64,000 nt of DNA from Croceivirga thetidis (GTDB taxonomy: Bacteria > Bacteroidota > Bacteroidia > Flavobacteriales > Flavobacteriaceae), in NCBI RefSeq assembly GCF_012272815.1, contig NZ_JAAWWL010000001.1:62001-126000 (forward strand), written 5' to 3'. The notes under the pieces are model-generated. The model saw only the letters and a program-made list of their open reading frames with translations, ran no database searches and was not told the origin of the DNA. Made by a program: the position numbers and the translations under genes. Numbering within the stretch: the stretch's first letter is position 1; every line of letters begins with the position of its first letter. Positions 8,725 through 18,445 of the stretch are shown piece after piece.

Positions 8725-11316
8725 ATGAAGCTTTTGTTAGGGTGTCGACAAGTTAGCCCAAAAATAGGTATACTGTTTTTGGTACTTTTTTTGGCTTCAT
8801 GTAATGCGGTTAAAAAGGTTGGCGAAGACGAGTTTTTGTTAACCAAAAATATAATTGAGGCAGATGGTAAAAAAATAACCGATGAAACAATTAAAGGTCT
8901 TATTCTGCAAAACCCAAACACCAGCATCCTCGGCTATCCTTTACGGCTAAACCTCTACAATCTTGCAAAGAAAAATCCTGATTCGCTTTACCAAAATTGG
9001 CTAAACAAAAAAGAAAAGCGTCAACAGCGATTGAATTCATTTCTATCCAAAAAACAAGTTGACCGGTTGGGTGAGTCTTTTGTAGTCAGGGGTTATAGTA
9101 ATTTATTTGAACGAATTGGAGAACCACCATCAATAATTGACACCGTAAAAACCAGAAAATCTACTGAACGACTACAATCATATTTTGGAAGTAAAGGCTA
9201 TTTTAATAGCACCTCAAATTTTAAAATAGTTTCAGAAGAGCGTAAAAAAAAAGCTCAAATTATATACGAGGTCAATAGAGGGAAACCCTATTTCATCGAT
9301 AGCTTGCAGTATAAAATTCCATCAACTGATTTAGATTCTTTGTACCAGTTGCATAAAAACGAATCTTTGGTCAAAAATGGAGCACAATTTGATTTGGAAA
9401 ATTTTAACGCCGAAAGAGGTCGATTGACTAATATTTTTCGAAATTCAGGTGTATACAATTTTCAAGAAAGTTCCATATCATTCAATATTTTAAGAGACAC
9501 CTCCTTGGTTGCTGACGATCAATTATTAGAGGTAGAATTAGATATAAAGAACCTACCTAAAGGCGATGGGAATCCTGATGGCGTAGACTACAAAATCCAC
9601 ACCTTTAAAGAGATTAATATTTTTGCTGATTACAGCTTTAATTCACAGACGGACTCACTTTTTTCTTTGGACTTCAAAGGCTACAAAATCTGGTATGACA
9701 AAGAACTCAAGTACCAACCCAAAGCCCTTACAGATGCGGTATTTTTTGAAAAGGATAGTGTGTATAGCGATATCAATAGAAAGCGTACATTAGGTCAGAT
9801 TACCAACCTAAACACCTTCAAATATCCAAACATAGAGTTCATTGCCGATTCAACGAACGCTGAATTGATTTCAAATATTTATTTAGCTCCTCGACCTAAA
9901 TATTCTTTTGATATCAATTTCGACATCTCTCGTTCTAATTTGCAACAAATCGGTGTTGGGTTAGGAACTTCCGTCATTACAAGAAATGTTTTTGGAGGTT
10001 CAGAAACATTAAGTCTATCTGCCCGGGGATCTGTGGGTATTTTAGATGACCCCGTTTCTGATGAAACCTTTACCTCCGAAATTGGAGGGGATATCAATCT
10101 AACCTTTCCGAGAATTTGGCTGCCCTTTAATACAGAGCAAATCATACCATATTATATGACACCCCAAACCCGTTTTTCAGTTGGTACCAATTTTCAACAA
10201 AATGTAGGTTTGGACAGGCAATCATTAAATTCTATACTTAGTTATAATTGGACACCGTCTAGTTTTGTTCGAAACACCTTTGAATTACTAAATATTGAAT
10301 TTGTCCGAAATACAAATACCGATGCCTTTTTTAATGTTTATGATGCAACATACAGTATCCTAAACGGAATTGCTGATGGCTTTGAAGACATTCCGGAATT
10401 TGCTGACTTTTATGATGAAAATGTTGACCCATCAATCGATGATGATGATTTACAAGATCTAATTGTACCAAATGGGGCTAATGATTTTATAGGTGCAGTT
10501 ACCGAACCTGGATTCGACATTACTGCTGAAGATTTAAGTACGGTTAGAAGTATAGAGGAACGAAGAGATCGATTAACCGAGGATAACCTGATTTTTTCTT
10601 CAAGTTTCACATTTCAAAAAAATAATCGCGAAGGTATAAACGATAATCAATTCTATTCTTTTAGAGGTCGATTTGAAAGTGCGGGTAATTTACTTTCCTT
10701 GGCCGAAAACTTTATTCCCTTCGAGCAACGAGATGGTAGTGGATTAGTATTTGGTGTTCCGTATACCCAATATGTCAAAACTGAATTCGATTTTATCAAA
10801 CACTGGGATTTTCGCAATACGAAAGTTTTAGCATTTCACAGTTTTATTGGATTGGCAATCCCATATGGTAATTCGGAAAGTGTTCCTTTCGTACGAAGTT
10901 ATTTTGGGGGTGGGTCTAACGACAATAGGGCTTGGAATCCTTATTCCCTGGGCCCAGGTAGAACCGATAATCAAAATGACTTTAATGAAGCTAATCTAAA
11001 GATAGCCTTGAATTTGGAATATCGTTTTCCACTATTGGGAGACTTCAAAGGTGCCTTTTTCGCTGATGCCGGAAATATTTGGAATGTCTTTGATAACGTT
11101 GAAGATCCTGAGGCCACATTTAACGGATTTTCTTCTCTGGAAGATATTGCATTGGGCACTGGTTTCGGCCTTCGCTATGACTTTACCTACTTTGTAATTC
11201 GCCTAGATACCGGTTTTAAAACTTTCAATCCTGCAAAAGAAGGATCGAGAAGGTGGTTTACTGATTTTAACCTAAGTGATGCGGTCTTAAATATCGGTAT
11301 TAACTATCCTTTTTAG
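8725..11316 (+). CDS. tamL: Omp85/BamA-superfamily outer-membrane lipoprotein (TamL-like)
   Basis: From the ATG at 8725 this is an 863-residue protein with a lipoprotein signal ending in FLASC (Cys26). POTRA-type repeats follow (to roughly residue 380), then a C-terminal 16-stranded Omp85 barrel ending in aromatic Phe (GINYPF). The loop-6 region reads FVRSYFGGGSNDNRAW, the variant of the Omp85 VRG(F/Y) motif usual in lipidated Bacteroidota TamA homologues (TamL). Members insert or move proteins into the outer membrane, with TamL partnering inner-membrane TamB; no tamB is nearby. A longer in-frame start at 8683 would overlap the divergent methyltransferase gene and the promoter box. BamA itself is less likely because BamA is not a lipoprotein. 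Confidence 0.82.
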   Translation: MKLLLGCRQVSPKIGILFLVLFLASCNAVKKVGEDEFLLTKNIIEADGKKITDETIKGLILQNPNTSILGYPLRLNLYNLAKKNPDSLYQNWLNKKEKRQQRLNSFLSKKQVDRLGESFVVRGYSNLFERIGEPPSIIDTVKTRKSTERLQSYFGSKGYFNSTSNFKIVSEERKKKAQIIYEVNRGKPYFIDSLQYKIPSTDLDSLYQLHKNESLVKNGAQFDLENFNAERGRLTNIFRNSGVYNFQESSISFNILRDTSLVADDQLLEVELDIKNLPKGDGNPDGVDYKIHTFKEINIFADYSFNSQTDSLFSLDFKGYKIWYDKELKYQPKALTDAVFFEKDSVYSDINRKRTLGQITNLNTFKYPNIEFIADSTNAELISNIYLAPRPKYSFDINFDISRSNLQQIGVGLGTSVITRNVFGGSETLSLSARGSVGILDDPVSDETFTSEIGGDINLTFPRIWLPFNTEQIIPYYMTPQTRFSVGTNFQQNVGLDRQSLNSILSYNWTPSSFVRNTFELLNIEFVRNTNTDAFFNVYDATYSILNGIADGFEDIPEFADFYDENVDPSIDDDDLQDLIVPNGANDFIGAVTEPGFDITAEDLSTVRSIEERRDRLTEDNLIFSSSFTFQKNNREGINDNQFYSFRGRFESAGNLLSLAENFIPFEQRDGSGLVFGVPYTQYVKTEFDFIKHWDFRNTKVLAFHSFIGLAIPYGNSESVPFVRSYFGGGSNDNRAWNPYSLGPGRTDNQNDFNEANLKIALNLEYRFPLLGDFKGAFFADAGNIWNVFDNVEDPEATFNGFSSLEDIALGTGFGLRYDFTYFVIRLDTGFKTFNPAKEGSRRWFTDFNLSDAVLNIGINYPF

Positions 11317-11331
11317 ACCTGAATTATTTCT

Positions 11332-11339
11332 TACTTTTG
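11332..11339 (+). promoter_or_regulatory. -7 promoter box of fbaA-accD (TACTTTTG)
   Basis: TACTTTTG matches TAnnTTTG. It lies 29 bases before the fbaA ATG and only about 15 bases after the tamL stop, so fbaA-accD has its own promoter. Confidence 0.65.
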
Positions 11340-11368
11340 TCACCTAATTTTATTCAACCGACTAAAAA

Positions 11369-12436
11369 ATGGCGCACAACATCAAGCCTGGTGTAGCAAC
11401 CGGAAACGAAGTTCAAGAGATTTTTAAATTGGCAAAAGAAAAGGCTTTTGCACTTCCTGCAGTTAATGTAATTGGCTCGAATACCGTCAATTCTGTATTG
11501 GAAACTGCCGCCGATTTAAATTCACCTGTAATTGTTCAATTTTCAAATGGAGGGGCACAGTTCAATGCTGGGAAAGGCCTTTCAAACGAAAATCAACGCT
11601 CAGCAATATTGGGCGGCATTGCTGGTGCAAAGCATGTTCATGAAATGGCAGAAGCTTATGGTGCTACGGTTATTTTACATACCGACCACTGTGCGAAAAA
11701 ATTGTTGCCATGGATAGATGGCTTACTTGACGCCAGTGAAGCTCATTTCAAGGCTACAGGAAAGCCATTATACAGCTCTCACATGATTGACCTTTCGGAA
11801 GAACCTATCGAAGAGAATATCGAAATATGCAAGCAATATCTGGAACGTATGTCCAAAATGGACATGACGCTAGAGATTGAATTAGGTGTGACAGGTGGTG
11901 AGGAAGATGGAGTTGACAATACTGATATCGATAGTTCAAAACTGTACACCCAGCCAGAAGAAGTGGCCTATGCGTACGAGGAGTTATCTAAAATCAGTCC
12001 AAGGTTTACCGTAGCGGCGGCTTTTGGTAATGTACATGGGGTATATAAACCAGGTAATGTGAAATTGACCCCTAAGATTTTGAAAAATTCGCAAGAATAT
12101 ATTTCTGATAAATATGGGGTTGGGCACAACCACATTGACTTTGTTTTTCACGGTGGATCGGGATCGACTTTAGAAGAAATTAGAGAAGCTATCGGTTATG
12201 GCGTTATCAAAATGAATATTGATACCGATTTGCAATATGCATTTATGGAAGGTGTTCGTGATTACGTTCAAGATAATTCTGCTTATTTGCAAGCACAAAT
12301 TGGAAATCCTGAAGGAGCAGATGTTCCGAATAAGAAAAAATACGACCCTCGAGTTTGGTTACGAGAAGGTGAAAAAGCCTTTCAAGCCAGATTAAAACAA
12401 GCTTTTGAAGACTTGAATAACGTGAATACACTTTAA
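11369..12436 (+). CDS. fbaA: Class II fructose-bisphosphate aldolase
   Basis: This 355-residue zinc enzyme of glycolysis and gluconeogenesis interconverts fructose 1,6-bisphosphate with dihydroxyacetone phosphate and glyceraldehyde 3-phosphate. Visible sites are LHTDHCAKK, with catalytic Asp106 and zinc ligand His107, MTLEIELGVTGGEEDGVDN, the phosphate-binding FHGGSGST loop and MNIDTDLQYAF. Length and motifs fit the E. coli FbaA type (class IIA). accD starts 15 bases downstream and is presumably co-transcribed. Confidence 0.97.
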   Translation: MAHNIKPGVATGNEVQEIFKLAKEKAFALPAVNVIGSNTVNSVLETAADLNSPVIVQFSNGGAQFNAGKGLSNENQRSAILGGIAGAKHVHEMAEAYGATVILHTDHCAKKLLPWIDGLLDASEAHFKATGKPLYSSHMIDLSEEPIEENIEICKQYLERMSKMDMTLEIELGVTGGEEDGVDNTDIDSSKLYTQPEEVAYAYEELSKISPRFTVAAAFGNVHGVYKPGNVKLTPKILKNSQEYISDKYGVGHNHIDFVFHGGSGSTLEEIREAIGYGVIKMNIDTDLQYAFMEGVRDYVQDNSAYLQAQIGNPEGADVPNKKKYDPRVWLREGEKAFQARLKQAFEDLNNVNTL

Positions 12437-12451
12437 TTAAAAACCTTTTTT

Positions 12452-13330
12452 ATGACGGCCTGGTTCAAGAGGAAAGAAAAGGGAATTCAAACGACTACCG
12501 AAGAAAAGAAAGACACTCCCAAAGGGTTGTGGTACAAATCGCCTACAGGTAAAATTGTTGAATCTGAAGATTTAGCCAAAAACTTTTACGTTAGTCCGGA
12601 AGACGATTACCATGTTCGAATTGGAAGCAAAGAGTATTTTGAAATTCTTTTCGATGATAATAAATTCAGGGAACTGGATGAGAAATTATCATCAAAAGAC
12701 CCTTTGAAATTTGAGGATACAAAAAAATACAGTGACCGACTAAAAGCTGCGAAATCGAAAACAGGATTGAACGATGCCGTTCGAACTGCCGTCGGAAAAT
12801 CTATGGGCAAAGACCTGGTAGTAGCTTGTATGGATTTTAGTTTTATAGGTGGCTCAATGGGTAGTGTTGTTGGGGAAAAAATTGCTCGTGCAATTGATTA
12901 TGCCAAAAAGAAAAAATTACCCTTTTTAATGATTTCAAAATCGGGAGGTGCCCGAATGATGGAGGCAGCACTTTCACTTATGCAATTGGCAAAAACTTCA
13001 GTGAAATTAGCGCAATTGGCTGAAGCTAAAGTTCCCTATATTTCATTATGTACCGACCCTACAACTGGTGGTACAACTGCCTCATATGCCATGTTGGGTG
13101 ACATCAACATCGGGGAACCTGGTGCGCTAATAGGTTTTGCAGGACCAAGGGTGGTAAAGGATACTGTTGGAAAAGATTTGCCTGAAGGTTTTCAAACAGC
13201 AGAATTTGTTCAGGAACACGGCTTTTTAGATTTTATCGTTCATAGACGTGAACTCAAGAAAAAGGTCAACCAATACATCGATTTGATTACAAATCAACCT
13301 TTCCGAAGAATGACCGAAGAAGTTGAGTAA
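12452..13330 (+). CDS. accD: Acetyl-CoA carboxylase carboxyltransferase subunit beta (zinc ribbon cysteines absent)
   Basis: This 292-residue beta subunit of acetyl-CoA carboxyltransferase works with AccA to move the carboxyl group from biotin to acetyl-CoA in fatty acid synthesis. The core is standard: [41 protein letters not shown] and [11 protein letters not shown]. The N-terminal zinc ribbon is unusual. The family normally has two CxxC pairs, but here the corresponding sites read KSPTGK (Ser30, Gly33) and VSPEDD (Ser48, Asp51), so no zinc ligand is left. I recall the same loss in other flavobacterial AccD, so it is probably lineage-wide rather than damage. A terminator follows. Confidence 0.95.
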   Translation: MTAWFKRKEKGIQTTTEEKKDTPKGLWYKSPTGKIVESEDLAKNFYVSPEDDYHVRIGSKEYFEILFDDNKFRELDEKLSSKDPLKFEDTKKYSDRLKAAKSKTGLNDAVRTAVGKSMGKDLVVACMDFSFIGGSMGSVVGEKIARAIDYAKKKKLPFLMISKSGGARMMEAALSLMQLAKTSVKLAQLAEAKVPYISLCTDPTTGGTTASYAMLGDINIGEPGALIGFAGPRVVKDTVGKDLPEGFQTAEFVQEHGFLDFIVHRRELKKKVNQYIDLITNQPFRRMTEEVE

Positions 13331-13364
13331 AATGGTTGCTCAAAATATCATAAAAATGACATAG

Positions 13365-13393
13365 AAAAAGCCCACTCGTAAGTGGGCTTTTTT
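13365..13393 (+). terminator. Intrinsic terminator after fbaA-accD
   Basis: An AAAAAGCCCACT/AGTGGGCTTTTTT stem with loop CGTA is followed by a T run. Its A-rich 5' arm means it can also terminate the convergent lipoprotein gene on the minus strand. Confidence 0.85.
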
Positions 13394-13415
13394 ATAAAAC
13401 AAAAAATCCAAAAAA

Positions 13416-14288
13416 TTAATTCCAGAATCTTCGCAGAAAAACTTCTTCTTGGCTTCCATCTGGGGCTGTAAGTAGACCCTTGGCATCACAGCTACCATCA
13501 CCAAAATCAAGGGATGCAGTAGCATCGTTTCTTGAAATATCAACTACACCACTAACGATAAATCTACATGACATTTCCCTTCGAAGGGGTGTTGTGATTT
13601 CTTTTGAAAATGTATTTCCAGCTTTATTGATATACGTACCACTGCCAGTAATTTCAAAAACATTATCTCCCCAGAATCCAGTACCGAAACCTTCAATCCA
13701 TTCTCGAGTTCGGGTGCCGGTAATAGAAGCGGACTCCCCGTCAGGCCATGTAGCACTATAGTTACGGGTTGCCGTGGATTGGGGGTTTCCATTTTCATTT
13801 GAACGAACTCGTACTACAGACTTACTACCTTCTAAGGCGACATCATTTAAAGAGAAATTCTCAAGTTCAACCATAATGGTTTTGCTTACAGCTTCCATAT
13901 CCAAGGCATAACTCATTTTTAATATGCCTGAAAGTATATTCCCGTTGCGCAATTCACAGCCTTCACCAAAGTCAATGGTCTTCTCTTTGGAGGTTTCTGT
14001 TACAACTGTGGTAATGGTAACACAATCGGGTAGATAATCAGAAATATAGCTGCCTTTTGCAGTACTATTGATTTCATCCGACACATATACGTCTTCTATT
14101 ACTTCAGCAATATCATCCGACATTTGATCGGCCTCATCACTGTAATTGAGCTGCGTCGCACTTATAACAGCTTGGTTTTCAAATAATACCTCGTCTTGGG
14201 TTTCCTCGTTGGAACATCCAACTAAAAGCAATCCAGAAACCAATAAGGTTCCCATAAATTGAAATGATTTTGAATTCTTTTTCATCAT
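13416..14288 (-). CDS. Conserved hypothetical lipoprotein
   Basis: This 290-residue protein has a lipoprotein signal peptide (hydrophobic residues about 12-23, lipobox LLLVGCS). The mature part is rich in beta-strand-like, Thr/Ser/Gly segments. Four cysteines after the lipid-bound one occur in similar contexts: LPDCVTI, GEGCELRNG, EMSCRFI and DGSCDAKG; two follow Gly-Glu/Asp-Gly patterns, suggesting a duplicated module with disulfides. FGEGCELRNGNILSG and FGDGSCDAKGLLTAPDG look like repeats of one fold. I recognise no function. The start has two consecutive Met codons (14288 and 14285). It is monocistronic and ends at the shared terminator. Confidence 0.75.
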   Translation of the reverse strand: MMKKNSKSFQFMGTLLVSGLLLVGCSNEETQDEVLFENQAVISATQLNYSDEADQMSDDIAEVIEDVYVSDEINSTAKGSYISDYLPDCVTITTVVTETSKEKTIDFGEGCELRNGNILSGILKMSYALDMEAVSKTIMVELENFSLNDVALEGSKSVVRVRSNENGNPQSTATRNYSATWPDGESASITGTRTREWIEGFGTGFWGDNVFEITGSGTYINKAGNTFSKEITTPLRREMSCRFIVSGVVDISRNDATASLDFGDGSCDAKGLLTAPDGSQEEVFLRRFWN

Positions 14289-14463
14289 TTTAAATTTTAA
14301 TTGATTCTACATTTGGTGGGATGAAGCTTATGCCTAAATTTTAGCTAGCATTGTAATTTGGGGCAGGCATCATACTAACAAACTTTTAACGTTTGCTTCT
14401 TTGACGGTTTTCTTTTTAAAAGGTTTAATTCGACTATAAAATTTTTTATGAATGAAAATGGAT

Positions 14464-14471
14464 TATCTTTG
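14464..14471 (+). promoter_or_regulatory. -7 promoter box of rpsO (TATCTTTG)
   Basis: An exact TAnnTTTG match 53 bases before the rpsO ATG at 14525. It predicts a start near 14478 and a 5' leader of about 47 bases, long enough for S15 autoregulation. Confidence 0.65.
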
Positions 14472-14524
14472 CGCTCTGATTTATGGAAAATCAGGTACAT
14501 AAAAATCATTTTAACAATATTGGC

Positions 14525-14794
14525 ATGTATTTAGACAAAAAAGAAAAACAGACAATTTTTAAGAAACACGGTGGTTCTGAAACGAACACCGGATCAACCG
14601 AAGGTCAAATCGCATTGTTCACGTATCGAATCAATCACTTGACCCAACACCTAAAAAAGAACCATAAAGATTTTAATACTGAACGTTCTTTGGTGAAATT
14701 GGTAGGTAAAAGACGTAGTCTTTTGGATTACCTAAAGAAAAAAGATATTCAAAAATACCGTGAGCTCATTAAGGAGTTAGGTATTAGAAAATAA
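14525..14794 (+). CDS. rpsO: 30S ribosomal protein S15
   Basis: This is an 89-residue 16S rRNA-binding protein needed early in 30S assembly. It shows the family core HGGSETNTGSTEGQIALFT, NHLTQHLK and the C-terminal RSLLDYLKKKDIQKYRELI. I chose the ATG at 14525 (MYLDKKEKQTIF) because it gives the universal 89-residue length. The in-frame ATG at 14483 would add 14 residues unrelated to S15 and lies almost at the predicted transcript start. A strong terminator follows within seven bases, so it is monocistronic. Confidence 0.95.
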   Translation: MYLDKKEKQTIFKKHGGSETNTGSTEGQIALFTYRINHLTQHLKKNHKDFNTERSLVKLVGKRRSLLDYLKKKDIQKYRELIKELGIRK

Positions 14795-14800
14795 TTTTAC

Positions 14801-14828
14801 GGGGAGGTTTCGGCCTCCCCTATTTTTT
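14801..14828 (+). terminator. Intrinsic terminator of rpsO
   Basis: Stem GGGGAGG/CCTCCCC (14801-14807 and 14814-14820), loop TTTCGG, then TATTTTTTAT. Confidence 0.9.
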
Positions 14829-14959
14829 ATTGCCAATTGGCAATTCTAAAAGCTGCACCCGGTTTTTCATTGGTCTAACACAACAACACAACCCGACCGT
14901 CAGGCAGGCGGCAGACCAAATGTTTAACACCCCATTTATTTAGGGGCACATTTTAATTT
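14829..14959 (+). other. rpsO-pnp spacer with a 16-bp palindrome and a GC-rich repeat-like block
   Basis: This spacer holds a perfect 16-bp palindrome, ATTGCCAATTGGCAAT, at 14829-14844. At 14893-14915 a markedly GC-rich block (CCGACCGTCAGGCAGGC and following) differs from the AT-rich surroundings. It resembles the GGCAGG/CCTGCC-type intergenic repeats I recall from flavobacterial genomes. Near the pnp ATG, CCCC and GGGG flank an AT loop (14932-14946) and might form a weak leader hairpin. No -7 box was found for pnp. Confidence 0.4.
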
Positions 14960-17194
14960 ATGATTCCAAAAACTTTTAAAGAGGTCATTGACCTTGGTGA
15001 CGGTAGGGAGATTTCTATCGAAACCGGAAAATTAGCAAAACAGGCACATGGTTCTGTTGTAATCCAATCAGGTAAATGCATGTTGCTTTGTACTGTTGTA
15101 TCTAACTATCATGCTGCAGATGTGGATTTTTTACCACTTACCGTTGATTACAGGGAGAAATTTGCTGCAGCAGGTCGTTATCCTGGAGGATTTTTTAAAC
15201 GTGAAGCACGACCAAGTGATGGTGAGGTTTTAACCATGCGATTGGTTGACCGTGTATTGCGTCCACTATTTCCAAAAGATTACCACTCGGAGACACAGGT
15301 AATGATTCAGTTGATGTCTCATGACGAAACAGTAATGCCAGACGCCATGGCTGGTTTAGCTGCATCTGCGGCAATTCAACTTTCTGACCTTCCATTTGAA
15401 TGTCCAATTTCGGAAGTACGTGTAGGTCGTGTTGACGGTCAATTGATTATCAACCCAACTTTTGAACAGCTTGCTGCATCCGATATTGATATGGTTATCG
15501 GAGCCTCTGAAGATTCAGTAATGATGGTCGAAGGAGAAATGAGCGAAATCTCAGAAGAAGAAATGGTCGAGGCGATCAAATTTGCCCACGAAGCCATTAA
15601 AGTCCAATGTGCTGCACAGGTTAAATTGGCCGAAGCAGTTGGAAAAAAGGATATTAGAGAATACGATCCAGAACCAGAAGACGAAGAACTTAAGAAAAAG
15701 GTTTATGATATGGTATACGGCAAAGCGTACGCCATAGCAAAAGCCGGTAGTTCCAAACACGAACGCGGTCAAGCTTTTAGTGATTTAAAAGAAGAGGTCT
15801 TTGCTGCATTTCCAGAAGAGGAGCACGACGAAATTGGTGGTTTCATCCACAAATATTTCGGAAAAACCCAAAAAGAAGCCGTTCGTAACCTAACATTGGA
15901 TGAAGGACTGAGATTAGATGGAAGAAAAACCACTGATATCCGCCCAATTTGGTGTGAAGTTGATTACTTGCCATCTGTACACGGGTCTTCAATTTTTACA
16001 AGGGGTGAGACCCAGGCACTGGCAACGGTAACTTTAGGTACCTCTAGGGATGCCAATATCATTGACATGCCTTCTTACGAAGGTGAAGAACGTTTTTATC
16101 TGCACTACAATTTCCCACCGTTTTCAACTGGAGAGGCAAGACCAATTAGGGGAACCTCAAGACGGGAAGTTGGTCATGGTAACCTAGCCCAAAGGGCTTT
16201 AAAAAGAATGGTTCCAGAAGACTGCCCGTATACCGTACGTGTGGTTTCTGAAGTATTGGAAAGTAATGGTTCTTCTTCAATGGCGACCGTTTGTTCTGGT
16301 ACTATGGCAATGATGGATGCCGGTGTACAATTGATCAAGCCTGTTTCAGGTATAGCCATGGGATTAATTTCAGATGCGGAAACCGGTAAATATGCCGTAC
16401 TTTCTGATATCCTTGGAGATGAAGATCATTTGGGCGATATGGATTTCAAGGTTACAGGAACAGAAGACGGTATTACTGCATGTCAGATGGACATTAAGGT
16501 AAAAGGCCTTTCTTACGAAATCTTAATCCAAGCTTTGAAACAAGCACATGATGGCCGTCTTCATATTCTTAAGCATTTGACGGATACCATCGAGGCTCCA
16601 AGACCGGAAGTGAAATCTTATGCTCCGAAAATGGTGACGCGTATTATTCCTGGGGAGTACATCGGTGCTTTGATTGGAAAAGGTGGCGAGGTGATTCAAG
16701 AACTACAGAAAACTACTAAGACTACCATTGTTATTAACGAAGATCCTGAGACAGAAGAAGGAATCGTTGAAATTTTGGGTACTGACCAAGATGGAATAGA
16801 TGCCGTTTTGGCAAAAATCGACGCCATAATGTTCAAACCTGAAGTTGGTAGTGTCTATGAGGTTAAGGTTACCAAAATCATTGAATTCGGTGCTGTTGTT
16901 GAATATATGGATGCACCTGGTAACGATGTACTATTGCACATTTCAGAGTTAGCTTGGGAACGAACCAATAATGTGGAGGATGTTCTTAAACTTGGTGATG
17001 TTCTAGATGTAAAATACTTCGGATTTGACCCAAGAACCAAAAAAGAAAAGGTTTCTAGAAAAGCCTTGTTGCCGAAACCCGAAGGTTATGTAGAAAGACC
17101 ACCAAGACGTGATGGTGGCGGCAATCGTAGAAATAACGATCGTAGAGGTGGAAATCGTGATAACCGCGATAGAAAACCAAGAAACGAAGATTAG
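14960..17194 (+). CDS. pnp: Polyribonucleotide nucleotidyltransferase (PNPase)
   Basis: This 744-residue phosphorolytic 3'-5' exoribonuclease is a trimeric RNA decay and processing enzyme. Two RNase PH domains (about 1-230 and 320-550; [15 protein letters not shown] marks the second) flank the helical linker. A KH domain follows ([20 protein letters not shown]), then an S1 domain ([20 protein letters not shown]). The last about 30 residues form an Arg/Gly/Asn-rich, positively charged tail, common in Bacteroidota and likely an extra RNA-binding segment. The rpsO-pnp order is widely conserved, though here a terminator separates them. Confidence 0.97.
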   Translation: MIPKTFKEVIDLGDGREISIETGKLAKQAHGSVVIQSGKCMLLCTVVSNYHAADVDFLPLTVDYREKFAAAGRYPGGFFKREARPSDGEVLTMRLVDRVLRPLFPKDYHSETQVMIQLMSHDETVMPDAMAGLAASAAIQLSDLPFECPISEVRVGRVDGQLIINPTFEQLAASDIDMVIGASEDSVMMVEGEMSEISEEEMVEAIKFAHEAIKVQCAAQVKLAEAVGKKDIREYDPEPEDEELKKKVYDMVYGKAYAIAKAGSSKHERGQAFSDLKEEVFAAFPEEEHDEIGGFIHKYFGKTQKEAVRNLTLDEGLRLDGRKTTDIRPIWCEVDYLPSVHGSSIFTRGETQALATVTLGTSRDANIIDMPSYEGEERFYLHYNFPPFSTGEARPIRGTSRREVGHGNLAQRALKRMVPEDCPYTVRVVSEVLESNGSSSMATVCSGTMAMMDAGVQLIKPVSGIAMGLISDAETGKYAVLSDILGDEDHLGDMDFKVTGTEDGITACQMDIKVKGLSYEILIQALKQAHDGRLHILKHLTDTIEAPRPEVKSYAPKMVTRIIPGEYIGALIGKGGEVIQELQKTTKTTIVINEDPETEEGIVEILGTDQDGIDAVLAKIDAIMFKPEVGSVYEVKVTKIIEFGAVVEYMDAPGNDVLLHISELAWERTNNVEDVLKLGDVLDVKYFGFDPRTKKEKVSRKALLPKPEGYVERPPRRDGGGNRRNNDRRGGNRDNRDRKPRNED

Positions 17195-17220
17195 TATTGA
17201 ACTTAAATATGTCTTTAATA

Positions 17221-17247
17221 AAGCCCTGATGCATATCAGGGCTTTTT
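17221..17247 (+). terminator. Intrinsic terminator of pnp
   Basis: A perfect 10-bp stem AAGCCCTGAT/ATCAGGGCTT with loop GCAT is followed by a T run. Confidence 0.9.
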
Positions 17248-17360
17248 CATTAACAAAATATTTTTGAAATAAATTTTATCAAAATGTAACTTTTTAGTAA
17301 TTCTTACGTATTAGTATATGCAGGCTATTGCCTACGTAATTAAATGATAGGGAAAATTAG

Positions 17361-18224
17361 ATGAGACAGTTAAAAATTACAAAACAGGTCACCAACAGGG
17401 AGACCGCATCGTTGGACAAGTACTTACAAGAAATCGGTAAAGTAGATTTGATTACTGCCGAAGAGGAAGTTGAATTGGCCCAACAAATCAAAGCAGGTGA
17501 CCAACTTGCTTTGGAAAAATTGACAAAAGCAAACCTAAGGTTCGTTGTTTCGGTTGCCAAGCAATATCAAAACCAAGGCTTAACCTTACCTGACTTAATC
17601 AATGAAGGTAACCTTGGCTTGATTAAAGCTGCACAACGATTTGATGAAACCCGTGGTTTTAAATTCATTTCATACGCAGTTTGGTGGATTCGACAATCAA
17701 TCCTTCAAGCATTGGCCGAACAATCACGTATTGTTCGATTGCCATTGAACAAAATCGGTAGCATCAATAAAATCAATAAGACTTTTGCCTTCTTAGAGCA
17801 AGCTCACGAACGTATGCCTTCTGCTGAAGAAATCGCAAAAGAATTGGACATGACCGTTGAAGATGTAAAACAATCTTTGAAAAATTCAGGTCGTCATGTA
17901 TCGATGGATGCACCATTAATCGATGGTGAAGATTCTAACCTATATGATGTTCTTCGTAGTGGTGAATCTCCAAATCCAGATAAAGACTTATTGCATGAAT
18001 CTTTACGCACTGAGATTGAAAGAGCCTTGGAAACATTAACACCAAGAGAGGCCGATGTAATTCGTCTTTATTTTGGTCTGGCAGGTCAACATAGCATGAC
18101 CTTGGAAGAAATTGGCGAAACCTTTGATTTAACTCGTGAAAGAGTTCGACAAATCAAAGAAAAAGCAATTCGTAGGTTAAAACATACATCAAGAAGTAAG
18201 ATTCTTAAGACATACTTAGGGTAA
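17361..18224 (+). CDS. rpoD: Primary RNA polymerase sigma factor (RpoD/SigA)
   Basis: This 287-residue housekeeping sigma factor has the short form typical of Bacteroidota and lacks region 1.1. Region 1.2 is [20 protein letters not shown], regions 2.1-2.4 run from [16 protein letters not shown] to [19 protein letters not shown], and region 4.2 contains [20 protein letters not shown]. This sigma factor recognises -7 TAnnTTTG promoters like those found through the window. It is flanked by terminators on both sides and so transcribed alone. No promoter box was recognised for it. Confidence 0.97.
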   Translation: MRQLKITKQVTNRETASLDKYLQEIGKVDLITAEEEVELAQQIKAGDQLALEKLTKANLRFVVSVAKQYQNQGLTLPDLINEGNLGLIKAAQRFDETRGFKFISYAVWWIRQSILQALAEQSRIVRLPLNKIGSINKINKTFAFLEQAHERMPSAEEIAKELDMTVEDVKQSLKNSGRHVSMDAPLIDGEDSNLYDVLRSGESPNPDKDLLHESLRTEIERALETLTPREADVIRLYFGLAGQHSMTLEEIGETFDLTRERVRQIKEKAIRRLKHTSRSKILKTYLG

Positions 18225-18335
18225 TTTTAAATTTTTTGCCGTTAAAAATGAGTTAAATTGGTTTTATGGCAAGAATGTTGTATTTTTACTAGATATAACA
18301 GTTTATCATGACTGTTCGTTTTTTGATTGATGAAT

Positions 18336-18365
18336 AAACTCCGGCTGATTACCGGAGTTTTTTCA
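18336..18365 (+). terminator. Intrinsic terminator of rpoD
   Basis: A 9-bp stem AAACTCCGG/CCGGAGTTT with a 7-base loop is followed by TTT and more Ts. It lies about 110 bases past the stop. Confidence 0.85.
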
Positions 18366-18417
18366 TTTTAGGACATTTCCTTTCGAATCCTCCCTGATTT
18401 TAATTCCTATTGTTCGC

Positions 18418-18425
18418 TATCTTTA
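18418..18425 (+). promoter_or_regulatory. Possible -7 box before the dehydrogenase/cytochrome gene (TATCTTTA)
   Basis: TATCTTTA matches seven of the eight positions of a TATCTTTG box; only the conserved final G is missing. It lies 20 bases before the ATG at 18446. Confidence 0.35.
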
Positions 18426-18445
18426 GAGGAAAATCCTAGGCTTTA

